Source: Pandoraea communis
GTDB lineage: Bacteria; Pseudomonadota; Gammaproteobacteria; Burkholderiales; Burkholderiaceae
Reading direction: 5' to 3'
Assembly: GCF_902459745.1 (NCBI RefSeq)
Contig: NZ_CABPSJ010000002.1
Span: 901,637 to 965,636, forward strand
DNA length: 64,000 bases
This document shows positions 36,001 through 45,612 of this stretch, in pieces. The notes under the pieces are model-generated. The model had not been told where the DNA came from and did no database searches. It saw only the letters and a program-made list of their open reading frames with translations. Every line of letters begins with the position of its first letter. Position 1 is the stretch's first letter. The position numbers and the translations under genes were made by a program.

Positions 36001-36876
36001 ATGCTTTTTAAAGTACGTCGCAACGCGACCGTCAAAAAAAGGGCCTTTATGCGCGACCTGCCGAACCCCACTATGCCGCTCTCTTCGCTGACCCCCACGT
36101 CGCGGAGGCGTCTTCCTCGCCCTGAAACGCCTGTCAAACCGAATCTGGCTGTGGCGTGGGCACGCGATGAAAGCGAGCTTCGGGAAGCACAACATCTGAG
36201 ATATCAGGTCTTTGCAGAAGAAATGGGCGCCTCGGTCAAGGGCCCGGCAGGTCTGGACGTCGACGAATACGACCAATACTGCGACCACCTGATCGTGCGC
36301 GATCAGGACTCGCTCAAGGTCGTCGGCACCTACCGCGTATTGCCCCCGTCTCAGGCCAGCCGCCTGGGTCGTCTGTACTCCGAAGGGGAATTCGATCTCT
36401 CGCGTCTCGACCACCTGCGCCCGAAGATGCTCGAGACGGGCCGCTCATGCGTGCACGCGGATTACCGCAACGGCGCCGTCATCATGGCGCTCTGGAGCGG
36501 TCTGGCCGAGTACATGCTGCGCAATGGCCTCGAGACGATGCTCGGTTGCGCCAGCGTGCCGATGGCCGATGGCGGCCACTATGCCGCCAGCCTCTATCGC
36601 AAGCTGCAAGACACCGCCATGGCCCCGGCCGAATACCACGCCGTGCCGCGTATCGCCCTGCCAGTCGATGAGCTGCAATCGACGCTCGACGTCGAGCCGC
36701 CCGCGCTGGTCAAAGGATACCTGCGCCTCGGCGCCCGCATCTGCGGCGCTCCGGCATGGGACCCCGACTTCAATACCGCCGACTTCCTCACACTGTTCCG
36801 TCTCGCCGACATCAATCCGCGCTACGCGCGCCACTTCCTCGGCCCGGAACTCGTGAGCAAACTCAAACAAGCCTGA
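36001..36876 (+). CDS. olsB: L-ornithine N(alpha)-acyltransferase OlsB
   Basis: 291 residues from the ATG at 36001, or 275 from 36049, which fits better with the upstream Pho-type promoter. The GNAT/hemolysin-like acyltransferase fold shows LREAQHLRYQVFAEEMGA, DEYDQYCDHLIV, VVGTYRVL, LYSEGEFDLSRL and the signature ETGRSCVHADYRNGAVIMALWSGLAEYM, then GCASVPMADGG. OlsB transfers a 3-hydroxyacyl chain from ACP to ornithine, the first step to ornithine lipids, which replace phospholipids when phosphate is scarce. The candidate Pho box and the nearby pst-pho genes fit this. The partner olsA is not in the window. A strong terminator follows. Confidence 0.9.
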   Translation: MLFKVRRNATVKKRAFMRDLPNPTMPLSSLTPTSRRRLPRPETPVKPNLAVAWARDESELREAQHLRYQVFAEEMGASVKGPAGLDVDEYDQYCDHLIVRDQDSLKVVGTYRVLPPSQASRLGRLYSEGEFDLSRLDHLRPKMLETGRSCVHADYRNGAVIMALWSGLAEYMLRNGLETMLGCASVPMADGGHYAASLYRKLQDTAMAPAEYHAVPRIALPVDELQSTLDVEPPALVKGYLRLGARICGAPAWDPDFNTADFLTLFRLADINPRYARHFLGPELVSKLKQA

Positions 36877-36920
36877 CATAGGCTATCCCCCCAAGTTGTT
36901 TCGTCCTCGCATGAGAACAA

Positions 36921-36946
36921 AAAAGCCCGGCTTCTGCCGGGCTTTT
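36921..36946. terminator. Bidirectional terminator between olsB and ppx
   Basis: AAAAGCCCGGC (36921-36931), loop TTCT, GCCGGGCTTTT (36936-36946): an 11-bp perfect stem with A/T tracts on both sides. It serves olsB (+) and ppx (-). Confidence 0.9.
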
Positions 36947-36996
36947 CCTTTTCCAAGCCGCCGCCCCAGAGGGCAGGACGGCGCAGTCGCAACGCT

Positions 36997-38523
36997 TCAG
37001 GCGTACACCACCTTGTAACGCATGCCGATCTTCTCCCACTCCTGCGCTTCGCGTTGCAGGCTGTAATCGGTGAGCGGATTGGCATCGATCCACACGCGCG
37101 GCACCGATATCTGAAAGCCGTCGTCGAGACGCTCGACCTCGATACTGTCCGGCAGCGCATCGGTGCGACGACGACAAAACAGTACTGCCAACCGCAGGCA
37201 GAACAGCAATTGCCAATCGACCTGCTGCGCCTGCGACGCGAGCTTGCCGAGCTTGCCCACATGCCCAAGCAACAACTCCGCCAGCCTTGTTTGATCGGGC
37301 CGTGAAAATCCCGGCATATCCGCGTTGCTGCCGATATAGGCCGAATGTTTGTGATACGCACTGTGCGAGATCGACAAGCCCATCTCATGCAGCGACGACG
37401 CCCAGTTGAGCAACGCCTCCCCTCCCTCGCGGCGATCATCCTGATCGTCGTCACCCTCGACCACATCGATCGGCAACTGACGGTACAGCGAAACCGCCAG
37501 ATTCCCGACCCGTTCGGCCTGCGAGCGATCAACGCCATAACGGCGCACGAACTGCTCGACGGTGACGGCACGCATATCCTGATGCTGCGTACGTCCGAGC
37601 AGGTCATACATGACGCCGAGCCGCAGCGCCGCGTCGGTCGTCTCCATATGATCGACTTCGAGTTCATTGAAGACGGAGAGCATGATGGACAAGCCACCCG
37701 GCAGCACGGGAATACGATCCTGCTTGAGCCCGGCGAGCTTCAGACGGTTGGCATTCTCGGCCTTGATGAGCGCCCGCTTGAGCCGCTCGAGGCCGCCGCG
37801 AGTGAGCCCATGCACCCCGCCGTCGTTGAAGCCGTTGGCTTCGAGCAGTTCGGCCAATGCCCTGGCCGTGCCGGACGAGCCTATCGCCTGCGACCAACCC
37901 GCCTCGCGAAACGTCGCAGAAATAATCTGAATCTCGCGGCGAGCAGCCAATTCAGCCTGCTTCATCGCGTATTCGTCAACATTGCCACTCGGGAAAAACA
38001 GACGACTGTGGCTCACGCAGCCAATATATAAGCTCTCCATGATCAGCGGCTCGTAATCTTGCCCGATAATGAACTCCGTCGAGCCGCCGCCAATATCCAC
38101 CACCAGCCGGTTGCCCGGGCAAGTGGGCACCGAGTGCGCCGCACCCGCGTAAATCAGACGCGCCTCTTCCCGCCCGGCAATCACTTCGATAGGAAACCCG
38201 AGTGCGCGTTGCGCCTCACCCAGAAAGTCCTGCGCATTCTTGGCGACTCGCAGCGTGTTCGTGGCAACCGCGCGTACCTGATCGGGATGAAACCCGCGCA
38301 GCCGCTCTCCGAAACGCTTGAGCACCTCCCAGCCGCGTTGTTGCGACGGATGATCGAGATACTTCTCGGCGTTCAGGCCGGCCGCAAGTCGCACCGGCTC
38401 GCGCAGCGCATCGACCTGATAGATCTGCGTACCGGCGGATGTCTCCTCCACGCGGCCGATGATCAGGCGAAAACTGTTCGAGCCGAGATCGACGGCCGCA
38501 AGCAAGGGCGATGGGGTACTCAT
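36997..38523 (-). CDS. ppx: Exopolyphosphatase Ppx
   Basis: 508 residues from the ATG at 38523; a TTG 13 codons upstream is less likely. The Ppx/GppA fold has the N-terminal AAVDLGSNSFRLIIG and the second phosphate motif VVDIGGGSTEFIIG, followed by the C-terminal HD-type helical domain. It releases terminal phosphate from polyphosphate and may hydrolyse pppGpp. Divergent from ppk, with 194 bp between the start codons packed with PhoB-like half-sites. It opposes the ppk product, so shared control of both genes suggests active polyphosphate turnover during phosphate stress. Confidence 0.93.
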   Translation of the reverse strand: MSTPSPLLAAVDLGSNSFRLIIGRVEETSAGTQIYQVDALREPVRLAAGLNAEKYLDHPSQQRGWEVLKRFGERLRGFHPDQVRAVATNTLRVAKNAQDFLGEAQRALGFPIEVIAGREEARLIYAGAAHSVPTCPGNRLVVDIGGGSTEFIIGQDYEPLIMESLYIGCVSHSRLFFPSGNVDEYAMKQAELAARREIQIISATFREAGWSQAIGSSGTARALAELLEANGFNDGGVHGLTRGGLERLKRALIKAENANRLKLAGLKQDRIPVLPGGLSIMLSVFNELEVDHMETTDAALRLGVMYDLLGRTQHQDMRAVTVEQFVRRYGVDRSQAERVGNLAVSLYRQLPIDVVEGDDDQDDRREGGEALLNWASSLHEMGLSISHSAYHKHSAYIGSNADMPGFSRPDQTRLAELLLGHVGKLGKLASQAQQVDWQLLFCLRLAVLFCRRRTDALPDSIEVERLDDGFQISVPRVWIDANPLTDYSLQREAQEWEKIGMRYKVVYA

Positions 38524-38589
38524 GTAGGGGTGCGCCTGAGCGAAGAGTGCCGAAGTGCGCAATGCCTCACATCAAATGCATGACGCGCA

Positions 38590-38645
38590 CTCGACAAATA
38601 AATGACGAATAAGTTACAAATCGAATATGACACGTCGTTGACAAA
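38590..38645 (-). promoter_or_regulatory. Array of PhoB-like half-sites upstream of ppx
   Basis: On the reverse strand, TGT/CGT half-sites lie at spacings of 11, 14, 11 and 11 bp: TGTCAAC, TGTCATA, TGTAACT, CGTCATT, TGTCGAG. On the + strand the last three appear as 11-bp direct repeats ending GACAAATA, GACGAATA and TACAAATC (38590-38622). This is the tandem-repeat layout PhoB dimers bind. It lies about 70-120 bp before the ppx ATG. Confidence 0.6.
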
Positions 38646-38650
38646 TGTGA

Positions 38651-38668
38651 ATGTCATATAACTGTAAC
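38651..38668 (+). promoter_or_regulatory. Pho box upstream of ppk
   Basis: ATGTCATATAACTGTAAC closely matches the Pho box consensus CTGTCATAWAWCTGTCAY, with two half-sites 11 bp apart. It is oriented towards ppk. Transcription from a Pho-type promoter here would begin at or beyond the first ATG (38676), which favours the ATG at 38718 as the true start. Confidence 0.75.
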
Positions 38669-38717
38669 AATACGAATGAAGAATTCACGCCAATCCCATG
38701 TCTTTCGCACGTCCACT

Positions 38718-40793
38718 ATGAATTACCCGCTGCTCAACCGCGAGCTGGGCATCCTGGCATTTAACGAACGTGTCCTTGCCCAGGCGGCCGATCCGGCCAC
38801 GCCACTACTAGAACGTCTTCGCTTCGTCTGTATCGTGAGCAGCAATATGGATGAATTCTTCGAAATCCGCGTCGCCGGACTAAAAGAGCAGATGCGCGAA
38901 AATCCGGGCATGCTCACGCCCGACGGCATGACGTTTCAGCAAGTTTACACGCAAGTCTGCGCCCGGGCACAGGCGCTCGTCGAAAAGCAATACGCCATGT
39001 TCGACGGCCTGATGCCGCGTCTGGAGGCCGAGGGCATCGCCTTTCACCCCTCCGGCCAGTGGAACGACGCACAGGTCGAATGGGCCCGCGACTACTTCCT
39101 GCGCGAACTCGTGCCGGTGCTCACCCCCATCGGACTCGATCCGGCGCATCCGTTCCCGCGCGTACTCAACAAGAGTCTGAACTTCGCCGTCGAACTCGAA
39201 GGCAAGGACGCCTTCGGCCGCGACGCCGAACTCGCCATCGTTCAAGCGCCGCGCGCCCTGCCCCGTCTGGTACCCATGCCACCGGCGCTCGCCCCCCTGC
39301 CCAACAGCTTCGTTCTGCTCAGTTCGCTCATGCTGCGCTTCGCCAGCGAACTGTTCCCGGGACTCACGGCCAAAGGCTGCCACCAGTTCCGCGTCACGCG
39401 TAACAGCGATCTGTTCGTCGACGAAGACGAAATCACCAACCTGCGCACCGCGCTGCAAGGCGAACTCCCGGCCCGGCACCTTGGCGATGCCGTACGCCTC
39501 GAAGTCGATGCCGGCGCCCCGTCGCGCCTCGTGCGACGCCTTCAGACCGAGTGCGGTCTGGCCGACTCGGACTGCTATCGCGTGAAAGGCCCAGTGAATC
39601 TCGTGCGCCTCATGCCGTTGCCCGAGATGGTCGACCGCCCGGACCTGAAGTTCGTGCCGTTCGTGCCCGCGCTGCCCAAGCGAATGAGCGCCTCGCTTGC
39701 GATTTTCGATGTCATCGACCAGGGCGATCTGCTGCTGCATCACCCCTACGATAGTTTCCAGCCCGTGCTCGAACTGTTGTTGCAGGCCGCACGTGACCCC
39801 GATGTCGTGGCGATCAAGCAGACGATCTATCGTACGGGTAACGAATCCGCACTGATGGACGCCCTCATGGAAGCGGCGCGCAACGGCAAGGAAGTCACGG
39901 TCGTGGTGGAATTGCTCGCGCGCTTCGACGAGCAGACGAACATCAACTGGGCCGCCCGCCTCGAAGCGGTCGGTGCACACGTCGTCTATGGTGTCGTCGG
40001 CCACAAGTGCCACGCGAAGATGCTCCTTGTGGTGCGCCGCACCCGCCAGGGCAAGAAGACGTTCCTCAAGCGTTACGTCCACCTCGGCACGGGTAACTAT
40101 CACCCGCGCACCGCGCGTCTGTACACGGACTTCGGTCTGATGACCGCCGACGAAGCCCTGTGCTCCGATGTACACGTCGTGTTCCAGCAGTTGACCGGGA
40201 TTGGCCGTCAGACGCACCTGAACGGGCTATGGCAGTCGCCGTTCACCATGCACACCCATCTGCTCGAGGCGATCCGTCGCGAGACGGAAGCGGCGGTGTC
40301 GGGGAAGAAGGCACGCATCATCGCGAAAATGAACGCGTTGCTTGAGCCGACGATCATTGCCGAACTGTACAAGGCGTCGCGCGCCGGCGTGAAAATCGAT
40401 CTGATCGTGCGCGGCGTGTGCTCGCTGCGCGCCGGTGTACCGGGATTGTCGGAGAACATTACCGTTCGCTCGATTGTCGGGCGCTTTCTCGAGCACCATC
40501 GCATCTATTACTTCTATGCGAACGGTGACGAGCAAGTCATGCTCTCCAGCGCCGACTGGATGGAACGCAACTTCTTCCGTCGTGTGGAGGTGGCCTTCCC
40601 GGTGCGAGACAAGCGCCTGAAGACCCGCGTGATTCGCGAGGGCCTGATGATTCACTTGCGCGACAATACGGCCTCGTGGCTGATGCGTCCGGACGGCAGC
40701 TACGTGCGCCGCAAACCCGGTAAGCGGCCGTTCAACAGCCAGATGGCGTTGATGGCGGAAGTGGCGAAACACGTACAACAAACCAGCAACTGA
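38718..40793 (+). CDS. ppk: Polyphosphate kinase 1
   Basis: 691 residues from MNYPLLNRELGILAFNERVL. The PPK1 N-domain is followed by the head domain and two phospholipase-D-like C-domains; the autophosphorylated histidine motif is YVHLGTGNYHPRTARLYTDFGL and a further active-site region is VVELLARFDEQTNINWA. It makes polyphosphate from ATP. The frame is open from an ATG at 38676, but the later start gives the normal family N-terminus and fits the Pho box position; neither has a clear Shine-Dalgarno. Divergent from ppx and convergent with phoR. Confidence 0.94.
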   Translation: MNYPLLNRELGILAFNERVLAQAADPATPLLERLRFVCIVSSNMDEFFEIRVAGLKEQMRENPGMLTPDGMTFQQVYTQVCARAQALVEKQYAMFDGLMPRLEAEGIAFHPSGQWNDAQVEWARDYFLRELVPVLTPIGLDPAHPFPRVLNKSLNFAVELEGKDAFGRDAELAIVQAPRALPRLVPMPPALAPLPNSFVLLSSLMLRFASELFPGLTAKGCHQFRVTRNSDLFVDEDEITNLRTALQGELPARHLGDAVRLEVDAGAPSRLVRRLQTECGLADSDCYRVKGPVNLVRLMPLPEMVDRPDLKFVPFVPALPKRMSASLAIFDVIDQGDLLLHHPYDSFQPVLELLLQAARDPDVVAIKQTIYRTGNESALMDALMEAARNGKEVTVVVELLARFDEQTNINWAARLEAVGAHVVYGVVGHKCHAKMLLVVRRTRQGKKTFLKRYVHLGTGNYHPRTARLYTDFGLMTADEALCSDVHVVFQQLTGIGRQTHLNGLWQSPFTMHTHLLEAIRRETEAAVSGKKARIIAKMNALLEPTIIAELYKASRAGVKIDLIVRGVCSLRAGVPGLSENITVRSIVGRFLEHHRIYYFYANGDEQVMLSSADWMERNFFRRVEVAFPVRDKRLKTRVIREGLMIHLRDNTASWLMRPDGSYVRRKPGKRPFNSQMALMAEVAKHVQQTSN

Positions 40794-40827
40794 TCGGCCG
40801 GCCGCACAAGTCGTTGCCACAACAAGG

Positions 40828-40850
40828 AAAGGGGGCCGAAAGCCCCCTTT
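40828..40850. terminator. Terminator downstream of ppk
   Basis: AAAGGGGGC (40828-40836) and GCCCCCTTT (40842-40850) with a 5-nt loop, 35 nt after the ppk stop. Confidence 0.85.
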
Positions 40851-40896
40851 AATTATCGGATCGCGCCCCGCCGCCGCGCATCCCAGGTTCAAGCAA

Positions 40897-40930
40897 AAAA
40901 GGCGTCCGACCGTGAAATCGAACGCCTTTT
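40897..40930. terminator. Terminator downstream of phoR
   Basis: AAAAGGCGT (40897-40905) pairs with ACGCCTTTT (40922-40930); an inner CGA/TCG pair extends the stem around one mismatch. On the reverse strand it ends in a T-run, so it closes the pst-pho operon 43 nt after the phoR stop. Confidence 0.8.
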
Positions 40931-40972
40931 GTCCCCTTTGGGTTTGCCGGGGCTCGCGTCTGCCGCCTGCGC

Positions 40973-42313
40973 TTACTCGTTCACGGCCACACCGGGGGCC
41001 GCTTCGATCGGTGCGCGATGCACCACCCGCGTCGGCGGGAAGTAGATCGCGAACGTGCTGCCGCGCCCCTCCTCGCTCGTCACCCGCAGATCGGCCTGGT
41101 GACGCGTCAGCACATGCTTGACGATCGCAAGGCCCAGGCCGGTGCCCCCCGTATCGCGCGAGCGGCTGCGATCGATGCGATAGAAGCGCTCGGTGAGCCG
41201 TGGAATGTGTTCTGCCGGAATGCCCAGACCCGAGTCGATGACGACGAAGCGAGCGCCGCCGTCGTCGGTGGCCGCCCACTCGATCTGGATCTTGCCCCCC
41301 TGGGGCGTATAGCGTATCGCGTTGCTCACGAGATTGCTGAACGCGCTGTGCAACTCGCCTTCGGCACCGCGTAGATCGAGCCCGTCGGCTACGCTCACTT
41401 CGATCACATGCTGCCCTTGCGAGAGCCCTTCGGCGTCGCTTCGCAGCGATCGCATCTGCATGCCCATGTCGATCCTGTCGTCAGACGGCGGCTTGCCGCT
41501 GCCTTCGAGCTTGGCGAGCGTAAGCAGATCGTTCACGATGTTCTGCATGCGCGACGCCTGCTGACGCATGATCTCGACATAACGCTGGATCTCTTCTGGC
41601 GAGAGTGGCAACTCACCGACCGTCTCAAGGAACCCGGAGAGCACCGTGAGCGGTGTCTTGAGTTCGTGCGAGACGTTGGCCACGAAGTCCCGGCGCATCG
41701 CGTCGGTGCGCTCGAGATCGGTCACGTCGAGCGAGATGATGAGCTTGCGGTTGTCGCCGTACGGGAACACCTGCATCGAGAGCACGTTGTTATGCTTCTC
41801 GCCCATGTGATGCATGAGCAGCGCCTCATCGTAGCGCTCCGACGACAAGTAGTGCACAAAGGCCGGCGTGCGCAGAAGGTGTGTGATCTGTTGACGCAGG
41901 TCTCGTTTGGCATCGATGCCGAAGTGCGTCTCGGCAATCGCATTGCACCACTCGATCTGATTATGCTCGTCGAGCATGATCACGCCATTGGGCGATGCCT
42001 GGATCGCCTGAATGAAACGCGCGTGCTGTTGTTCCACCTGCTTCACCTGGTTATGCCAGCGTTTGGCCAGCTTGTGCAGCCGGTAATAGATTTCGCCCCA
42101 CAGCCCAAGTGCACTTGGCACCTCGCCATAGACCGGGGCGTCGAGCAGACGCCAGAGGCGCTGGGCATGATAGACGTTGAAGAAAAGCTGCGTCACCAGC
42201 AGAACGATGGCGGTAACGTAGCCTGCACTTGCCCCAAAAAGCCAGCCGACAGCCACCGAAATGGCCGCTTGCAGGATCAGGAATGCCAGCGCACGGGCCC
42301 AGATGATATTCAT
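40973..42313 (-). CDS. phoR: Phosphate sensor histidine kinase PhoR
   Basis: 446 residues from MNIIWARALAFL. Two N-terminal hydrophobic segments (about 5-25 and 30-50, the DUF3329 region) are followed by a PAS domain (about 97-200), HisKA with His216 in NVSHELKTPLTVLSGFL, and HATPase_c (N-box AFSNLVSNAIRYTP, G-boxes VIDSGLGIP and GTGLGLAIVKHVL). Like other PhoR proteins it lacks a real periplasmic domain and probably reads PstSCAB occupancy through PhoU. The last gene of the pst operon; a gap of 91 bp separates it from phoB. Confidence 0.95.
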   Translation of the reverse strand: MNIIWARALAFLILQAAISVAVGWLFGASAGYVTAIVLLVTQLFFNVYHAQRLWRLLDAPVYGEVPSALGLWGEIYYRLHKLAKRWHNQVKQVEQQHARFIQAIQASPNGVIMLDEHNQIEWCNAIAETHFGIDAKRDLRQQITHLLRTPAFVHYLSSERYDEALLMHHMGEKHNNVLSMQVFPYGDNRKLIISLDVTDLERTDAMRRDFVANVSHELKTPLTVLSGFLETVGELPLSPEEIQRYVEIMRQQASRMQNIVNDLLTLAKLEGSGKPPSDDRIDMGMQMRSLRSDAEGLSQGQHVIEVSVADGLDLRGAEGELHSAFSNLVSNAIRYTPQGGKIQIEWAATDDGGARFVVIDSGLGIPAEHIPRLTERFYRIDRSRSRDTGGTGLGLAIVKHVLTRHQADLRVTSEEGRGSTFAIYFPPTRVVHRAPIEAAPGVAVNE

Positions 42314-42404
42314 AGACGATGCACAGGAGGAGTGCCGCCCGCCGCCCATCGGGCAGCGGCGGCATTGGCACGGCAGGTCTCAACCGAAAACGAGGCGCGA
42401 TGCC

Positions 42405-43106
42405 TCAGACCGACTTCGTCAGACGGTAGCCGCTGCCGCGTACGGTCTCGATCATAGCATCGTGGCCCGCCGGTTTGAGCGCAGCACGCAGACGCTTGAT
42501 GTGCACATCCACCGTGCGCTCCTCCACGAATACGTGATCGCCCCATACCTGATCGAGAAGCTGCGAGCGGCTGTGCACGCGCTCCGGGTGCGTCATGAAG
42601 AAGTGCAGCAGCCGGAATTCCGTCGGCCCCAGATCCAGCTTGATGTCACCGCTCGACTGATGACTCGTCACACGGTGCGTGGCCGGATCGAGCTTCAGGC
42701 CGTTCACGCTTACCACATCCTCGGTCAACTGCGGCGCGCGGCGGCGCAACACCGCCTTGATACGCGCCATCAGTTCCTTCGGCGAAAACGGCTTGGTCAC
42801 ATAATCGTCCGCACCGATCTCGAGCCCCATCACCTTGTCCTGCTCTTCGCTGCGCGCGGTGAGCATGATGATCGGCACGTGCTTGGTGCGCTCGTTCGCA
42901 CGCAACTCGCGCGCGAACGTCACGCCCGACTTGCCCGGCAGCATCCAGTCGAGCAGCACGAGATCCGGCAGGACGTCACTGATAAGCGTGAGCGCCTGCT
43001 CCGCGTTGTATGCCCGGATCGGGTAGTGACCCGCGTGTTGCAGATTAACGGAGATCAACTCGGAAATCGCCGGTTCGTCTTCTACGATCAGAATGCTGCT
43101 AGGCAT
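42405..43106 (-). CDS. phoB: Phosphate response regulator PhoB
   Basis: 233 residues. The receiver domain has the acidic pocket at VEDEP, phosphoacceptor Asp53 in LVLLDWMLPGKSG, and Lys in YVTKPFSPKEL. The OmpR/PhoB winged helix (about 130-230) ends IETVRGSGYRL, with recognition region EERTVDVHIKRLRAAL. It binds 11-bp repeated Pho half-sites, candidates for which lie before pstS, ppx, ppk and olsB in this window. It lies 36 bp after phoU. Confidence 0.96.
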   Translation of the reverse strand: MPSSILIVEDEPAISELISVNLQHAGHYPIRAYNAEQALTLISDVLPDLVLLDWMLPGKSGVTFARELRANERTKHVPIIMLTARSEEQDKVMGLEIGADDYVTKPFSPKELMARIKAVLRRRAPQLTEDVVSVNGLKLDPATHRVTSHQSSGDIKLDLGPTEFRLLHFFMTHPERVHSRSQLLDQVWGDHVFVEERTVDVHIKRLRAALKPAGHDAMIETVRGSGYRLTKSV

Positions 43107-43142
43107 CGGTTCCCTCTCAAACCTTCAATAATGTCCGGCCTT

Positions 43143-43850
43143 TTATTCGCCCTGCACTTTTCGCTGCAGATCTTCGCGCGAAATGTGCCGGACGTCAGTG
43201 CCTTTGACGATGTAAATGATGAATTCAGCGATGTTCTTGGCATGATCGCCGATACGCTCGATGGCCTTGGCAATGAACAGGAAATCCAGGCCGGCCGAGA
43301 TGGTGCGCGGATCCTCCATCATGTACGTCACCAATTTTCGCACGAAGCCACGGAACTCATTGTCGATGGCCTTATCGTCACGCACGATCTCGGCAGCCGC
43401 CACGATGTCCAGACGCGCAAACGCGTCCAGCGTGCGGCGCAGCAACTGCGCGGCCATTTCGCCCGAAAGCTTGATTTCGGCGAAGTTCACGCTTTGCGCC
43501 GTGCCATCTTCGAGAAGGCGGCGCGTACACTTGGCGATCTTCTCGGCCTCGTCGCCGGCGCGCTCGAGGTTGGTAATCGACTTCGAGATCGAGAGCAACA
43601 GGCGCAGATCGCGTGCCGTCGGCTGGCGGCGGGCAATGATCTTGCTGCACTCTTCGTCGATCTCGACTTCCATCGTGTTCAGACGATGCTCGTTGGCGAT
43701 CACTTCGTCGACCAGGCCGCGGTCGAACGTATTGAGGCCCTGCATGGCCGTCACAATCTGCGATTCGACCAGGCCGCCCATTTCAAGGACGCGCGAGCAA
43801 ACCTGATTCAGGTCGGAGTCGAACTGGCTGGAAAGGTGTTTTTCGTTCAT
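43143..43850 (-). CDS. phoU: Phosphate signalling regulator PhoU
   Basis: 235 residues of two tandem three-helix PhoU repeats, each with the acidic metal-binding E/D-xxx-D motif (LERAGDEAEKIAKC and IERIGDHAKNIAEF). PhoU links the PstSCAB transporter to PhoR, keeping the Pho regulon off when phosphate is plentiful. It lies 22 bp after pstB. Confidence 0.95.
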   Translation of the reverse strand: MNEKHLSSQFDSDLNQVCSRVLEMGGLVESQIVTAMQGLNTFDRGLVDEVIANEHRLNTMEVEIDEECSKIIARRQPTARDLRLLLSISKSITNLERAGDEAEKIAKCTRRLLEDGTAQSVNFAEIKLSGEMAAQLLRRTLDAFARLDIVAAAEIVRDDKAIDNEFRGFVRKLVTYMMEDPRTISAGLDFLFIAKAIERIGDHAKNIAEFIIYIVKGTDVRHISREDLQRKVQGE

Positions 43851-43872
43851 GTCGCGGGTTTCCTCGTGGGCA

Positions 43873-44655
43873 TCAACCGAAACGGCCGGTGATGTAGTCT
43901 TCGGTCTCTTTGCGGTCCGGCTTGATGAAGATCTTCTCGGTCTCGCCGAATTCGATCAGCTCGCCCAGGTACATGTAGGCTGTGAAGTCCGAGCAACGGG
44001 CGGCCTGCTGCATGTTGTGCGTGACGATCACCACCGTGTAGTCGTCTTTGAGTTCCGCGATCAGTTCTTCGATGCGGCCCGTGGAAATCGGGTCGAGCGC
44101 CGAGCACGGTTCGTCGAGCAGGAGCACTTCCGGACGGATCGCGATGCCACGTGCAATGCACAGACGCTGCTGCTGACCGCCCGACAGGCCGTAGCCCGAC
44201 TGTTGTAGCTTGTCCTTGACTTCGCTCCACAATGCCGCCTTGGTCAGCGCCCACTCCACGCGGTCGTCCATTTCCGAGCGCGAGAGCTTTTCGAACAGAC
44301 GTACGCCGAACGAGATGTTGTCGTAGATCGACATCGGGAACGGCGTGGGCTTCTGGAACACCATACCGACCTTCGCGCGCAGCAGCGCGATGTCCTGCTT
44401 CGCGGTCAGCAGGTTTTCGCCGTCCATATTGATCTCGCCCTCGGCGCGTTGCTCCGGATACAGGGCGTACATCTTGTTGAACGTGCGCAGCAGCGTCGAC
44501 TTGCCGCAACCCGACGGGCCGATGAAGGCCGTGACCTTGCGGTCGGGAATGCGCAGGTTGATGTTCTTGAGCGCGTGATACTTGTCGTAGAAGAAGTTCA
44601 GGTTCTTGACTTCAATCTTCGAGGGCAGTTTGATTTCTTGCGTCGGATTCGTCAT
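43873..44655 (-). CDS. pstB: Phosphate ABC transporter ATP-binding protein PstB
   Basis: 260 residues from [16 protein letters not shown]. Walker A is GPSGCGKST, the ABC signature [17 protein letters not shown], Walker [15 protein letters not shown], and the H-loop [11 protein letters not shown]. It powers high-affinity phosphate uptake by PstSCA. An in-frame ATG 18 codons upstream is not preferred because the later start gives the family N-terminus. Confidence 0.96.
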   Translation of the reverse strand: MTNPTQEIKLPSKIEVKNLNFFYDKYHALKNINLRIPDRKVTAFIGPSGCGKSTLLRTFNKMYALYPEQRAEGEINMDGENLLTAKQDIALLRAKVGMVFQKPTPFPMSIYDNISFGVRLFEKLSRSEMDDRVEWALTKAALWSEVKDKLQQSGYGLSGGQQQRLCIARGIAIRPEVLLLDEPCSALDPISTGRIEELIAELKDDYTVVIVTHNMQQAARCSDFTAYMYLGELIEFGETEKIFIKPDRKETEDYITGRFG

Positions 44656-44715
44656 GTTCGTCTCAACCGTCAGGTTTGCGTCGTGTCGTAGCGTTGTGCC
44701 GTCTCGCATTGCCGG

Positions 44716-45612
44716 TTACTTCTTGGCAAACAGCGTGCGCGCCAGAATGTTCAGGAACAACACCCCGAGCGTGATGATGAACACACCCGCCCAGGCAAGC
44801 GCCTGCCACTCCGCAAACGGGCTCATGGCAAATTTGAAAATCGTGACCGGCAGGTTGGCCATCGGCTGGTTCAGGTTCATCGACCAGAACTGATTCGAGA
44901 GCGCCGTGAACAGCAGCGGGGCCGTCTCGCCTGCGATACGCGCCACGGCCAGCAGCACGCCCGTCACGATGCCGGCAATCGATGCCTTCAACGTGATCTT
45001 GACGATGATGCGCCACTTCGGCGTACCCAGCGCGAATGCGGCTTCACGCAAGTTGTTCGGCACCAGATTGAGCATGTTCTCCGTAGTACGGATCACGATG
45101 GGAATCTGTAGCAGCGCGAGCGAGATGATGCCGGCCCAGGCCGAGAAGTGACCCATCTGCGCCACGACCAGCGCGTACACGAACAGACCGATCACGATCG
45201 ACGGGGCCGAAAGCAGAATGTCGTTGATGAAGCGCGTGATGCTGGCGAGCCACGACTTCTGGCCGTACTCCGCCAGATACACACCGGCCAGAACACCCAG
45301 CGGCGTGCCGACGAGGGTGGCCACACCGACCATCACGACACTGCCCGCGATGGCGTTGGCGAGGCCCCCGCCTGCCGTGTTCGGCGGCGGTGTCATTTCG
45401 GTGAACAGCGACAGCGACAAGCCGCCGATGCCCAGCGAGAGCGTGGTGTAGAGAATCCACAGCAGCCAGATCAGGCCGAAGGCCATCGCCGCGAGCGACA
45501 TCGCGATCGCAAAGATGTTCTTGCGGCGGCGGTAGGCCTGCAACCGCACGCGGGTGAAGGCGTCGGTGGGCTTCACTGCCGGCGTTTCCAATTCGAGCGC
45601 TTGTTGGGTCAT
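44716..45612 (-). CDS. pstA: Phosphate ABC transporter permease PstA
   Basis: 298 residues with six or so membrane segments and the permease EAA loop ([26 protein letters not shown]). [19 protein letters not shown] is characteristic of PstA. Its ATG abuts the pstC stop directly (45612/45613). It pairs with PstC to form the channel of the phosphate importer. Confidence 0.96.
   Translation of the reverse strand: MTQQALELETPAVKPTDAFTRVRLQAYRRRKNIFAIAMSLAAMAFGLIWLLWILYTTLSLGIGGLSLSLFTEMTPPPNTAGGGLANAIAGSVVMVGVATLVGTPLGVLAGVYLAEYGQKSWLASITRFINDILLSAPSIVIGLFVYALVVAQMGHFSAWAGIISLALLQIPIVIRTTENMLNLVPNNLREAAFALGTPKWRIIVKITLKASIAGIVTGVLLAVARIAGETAPLLFTALSNQFWSMNLNQPMANLPVTIFKFAMSPFAEWQALAWAGVFIITLGVLFLNILARTLFAKK

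Noticed and set aside
38676-38717. Earlier ATG for ppk at 38676
   Set aside because: Only 7 bp after the Pho box, so it would lie at or before the transcription start; the later ATG gives the normal PPK1 N-terminus. Not fully excluded.
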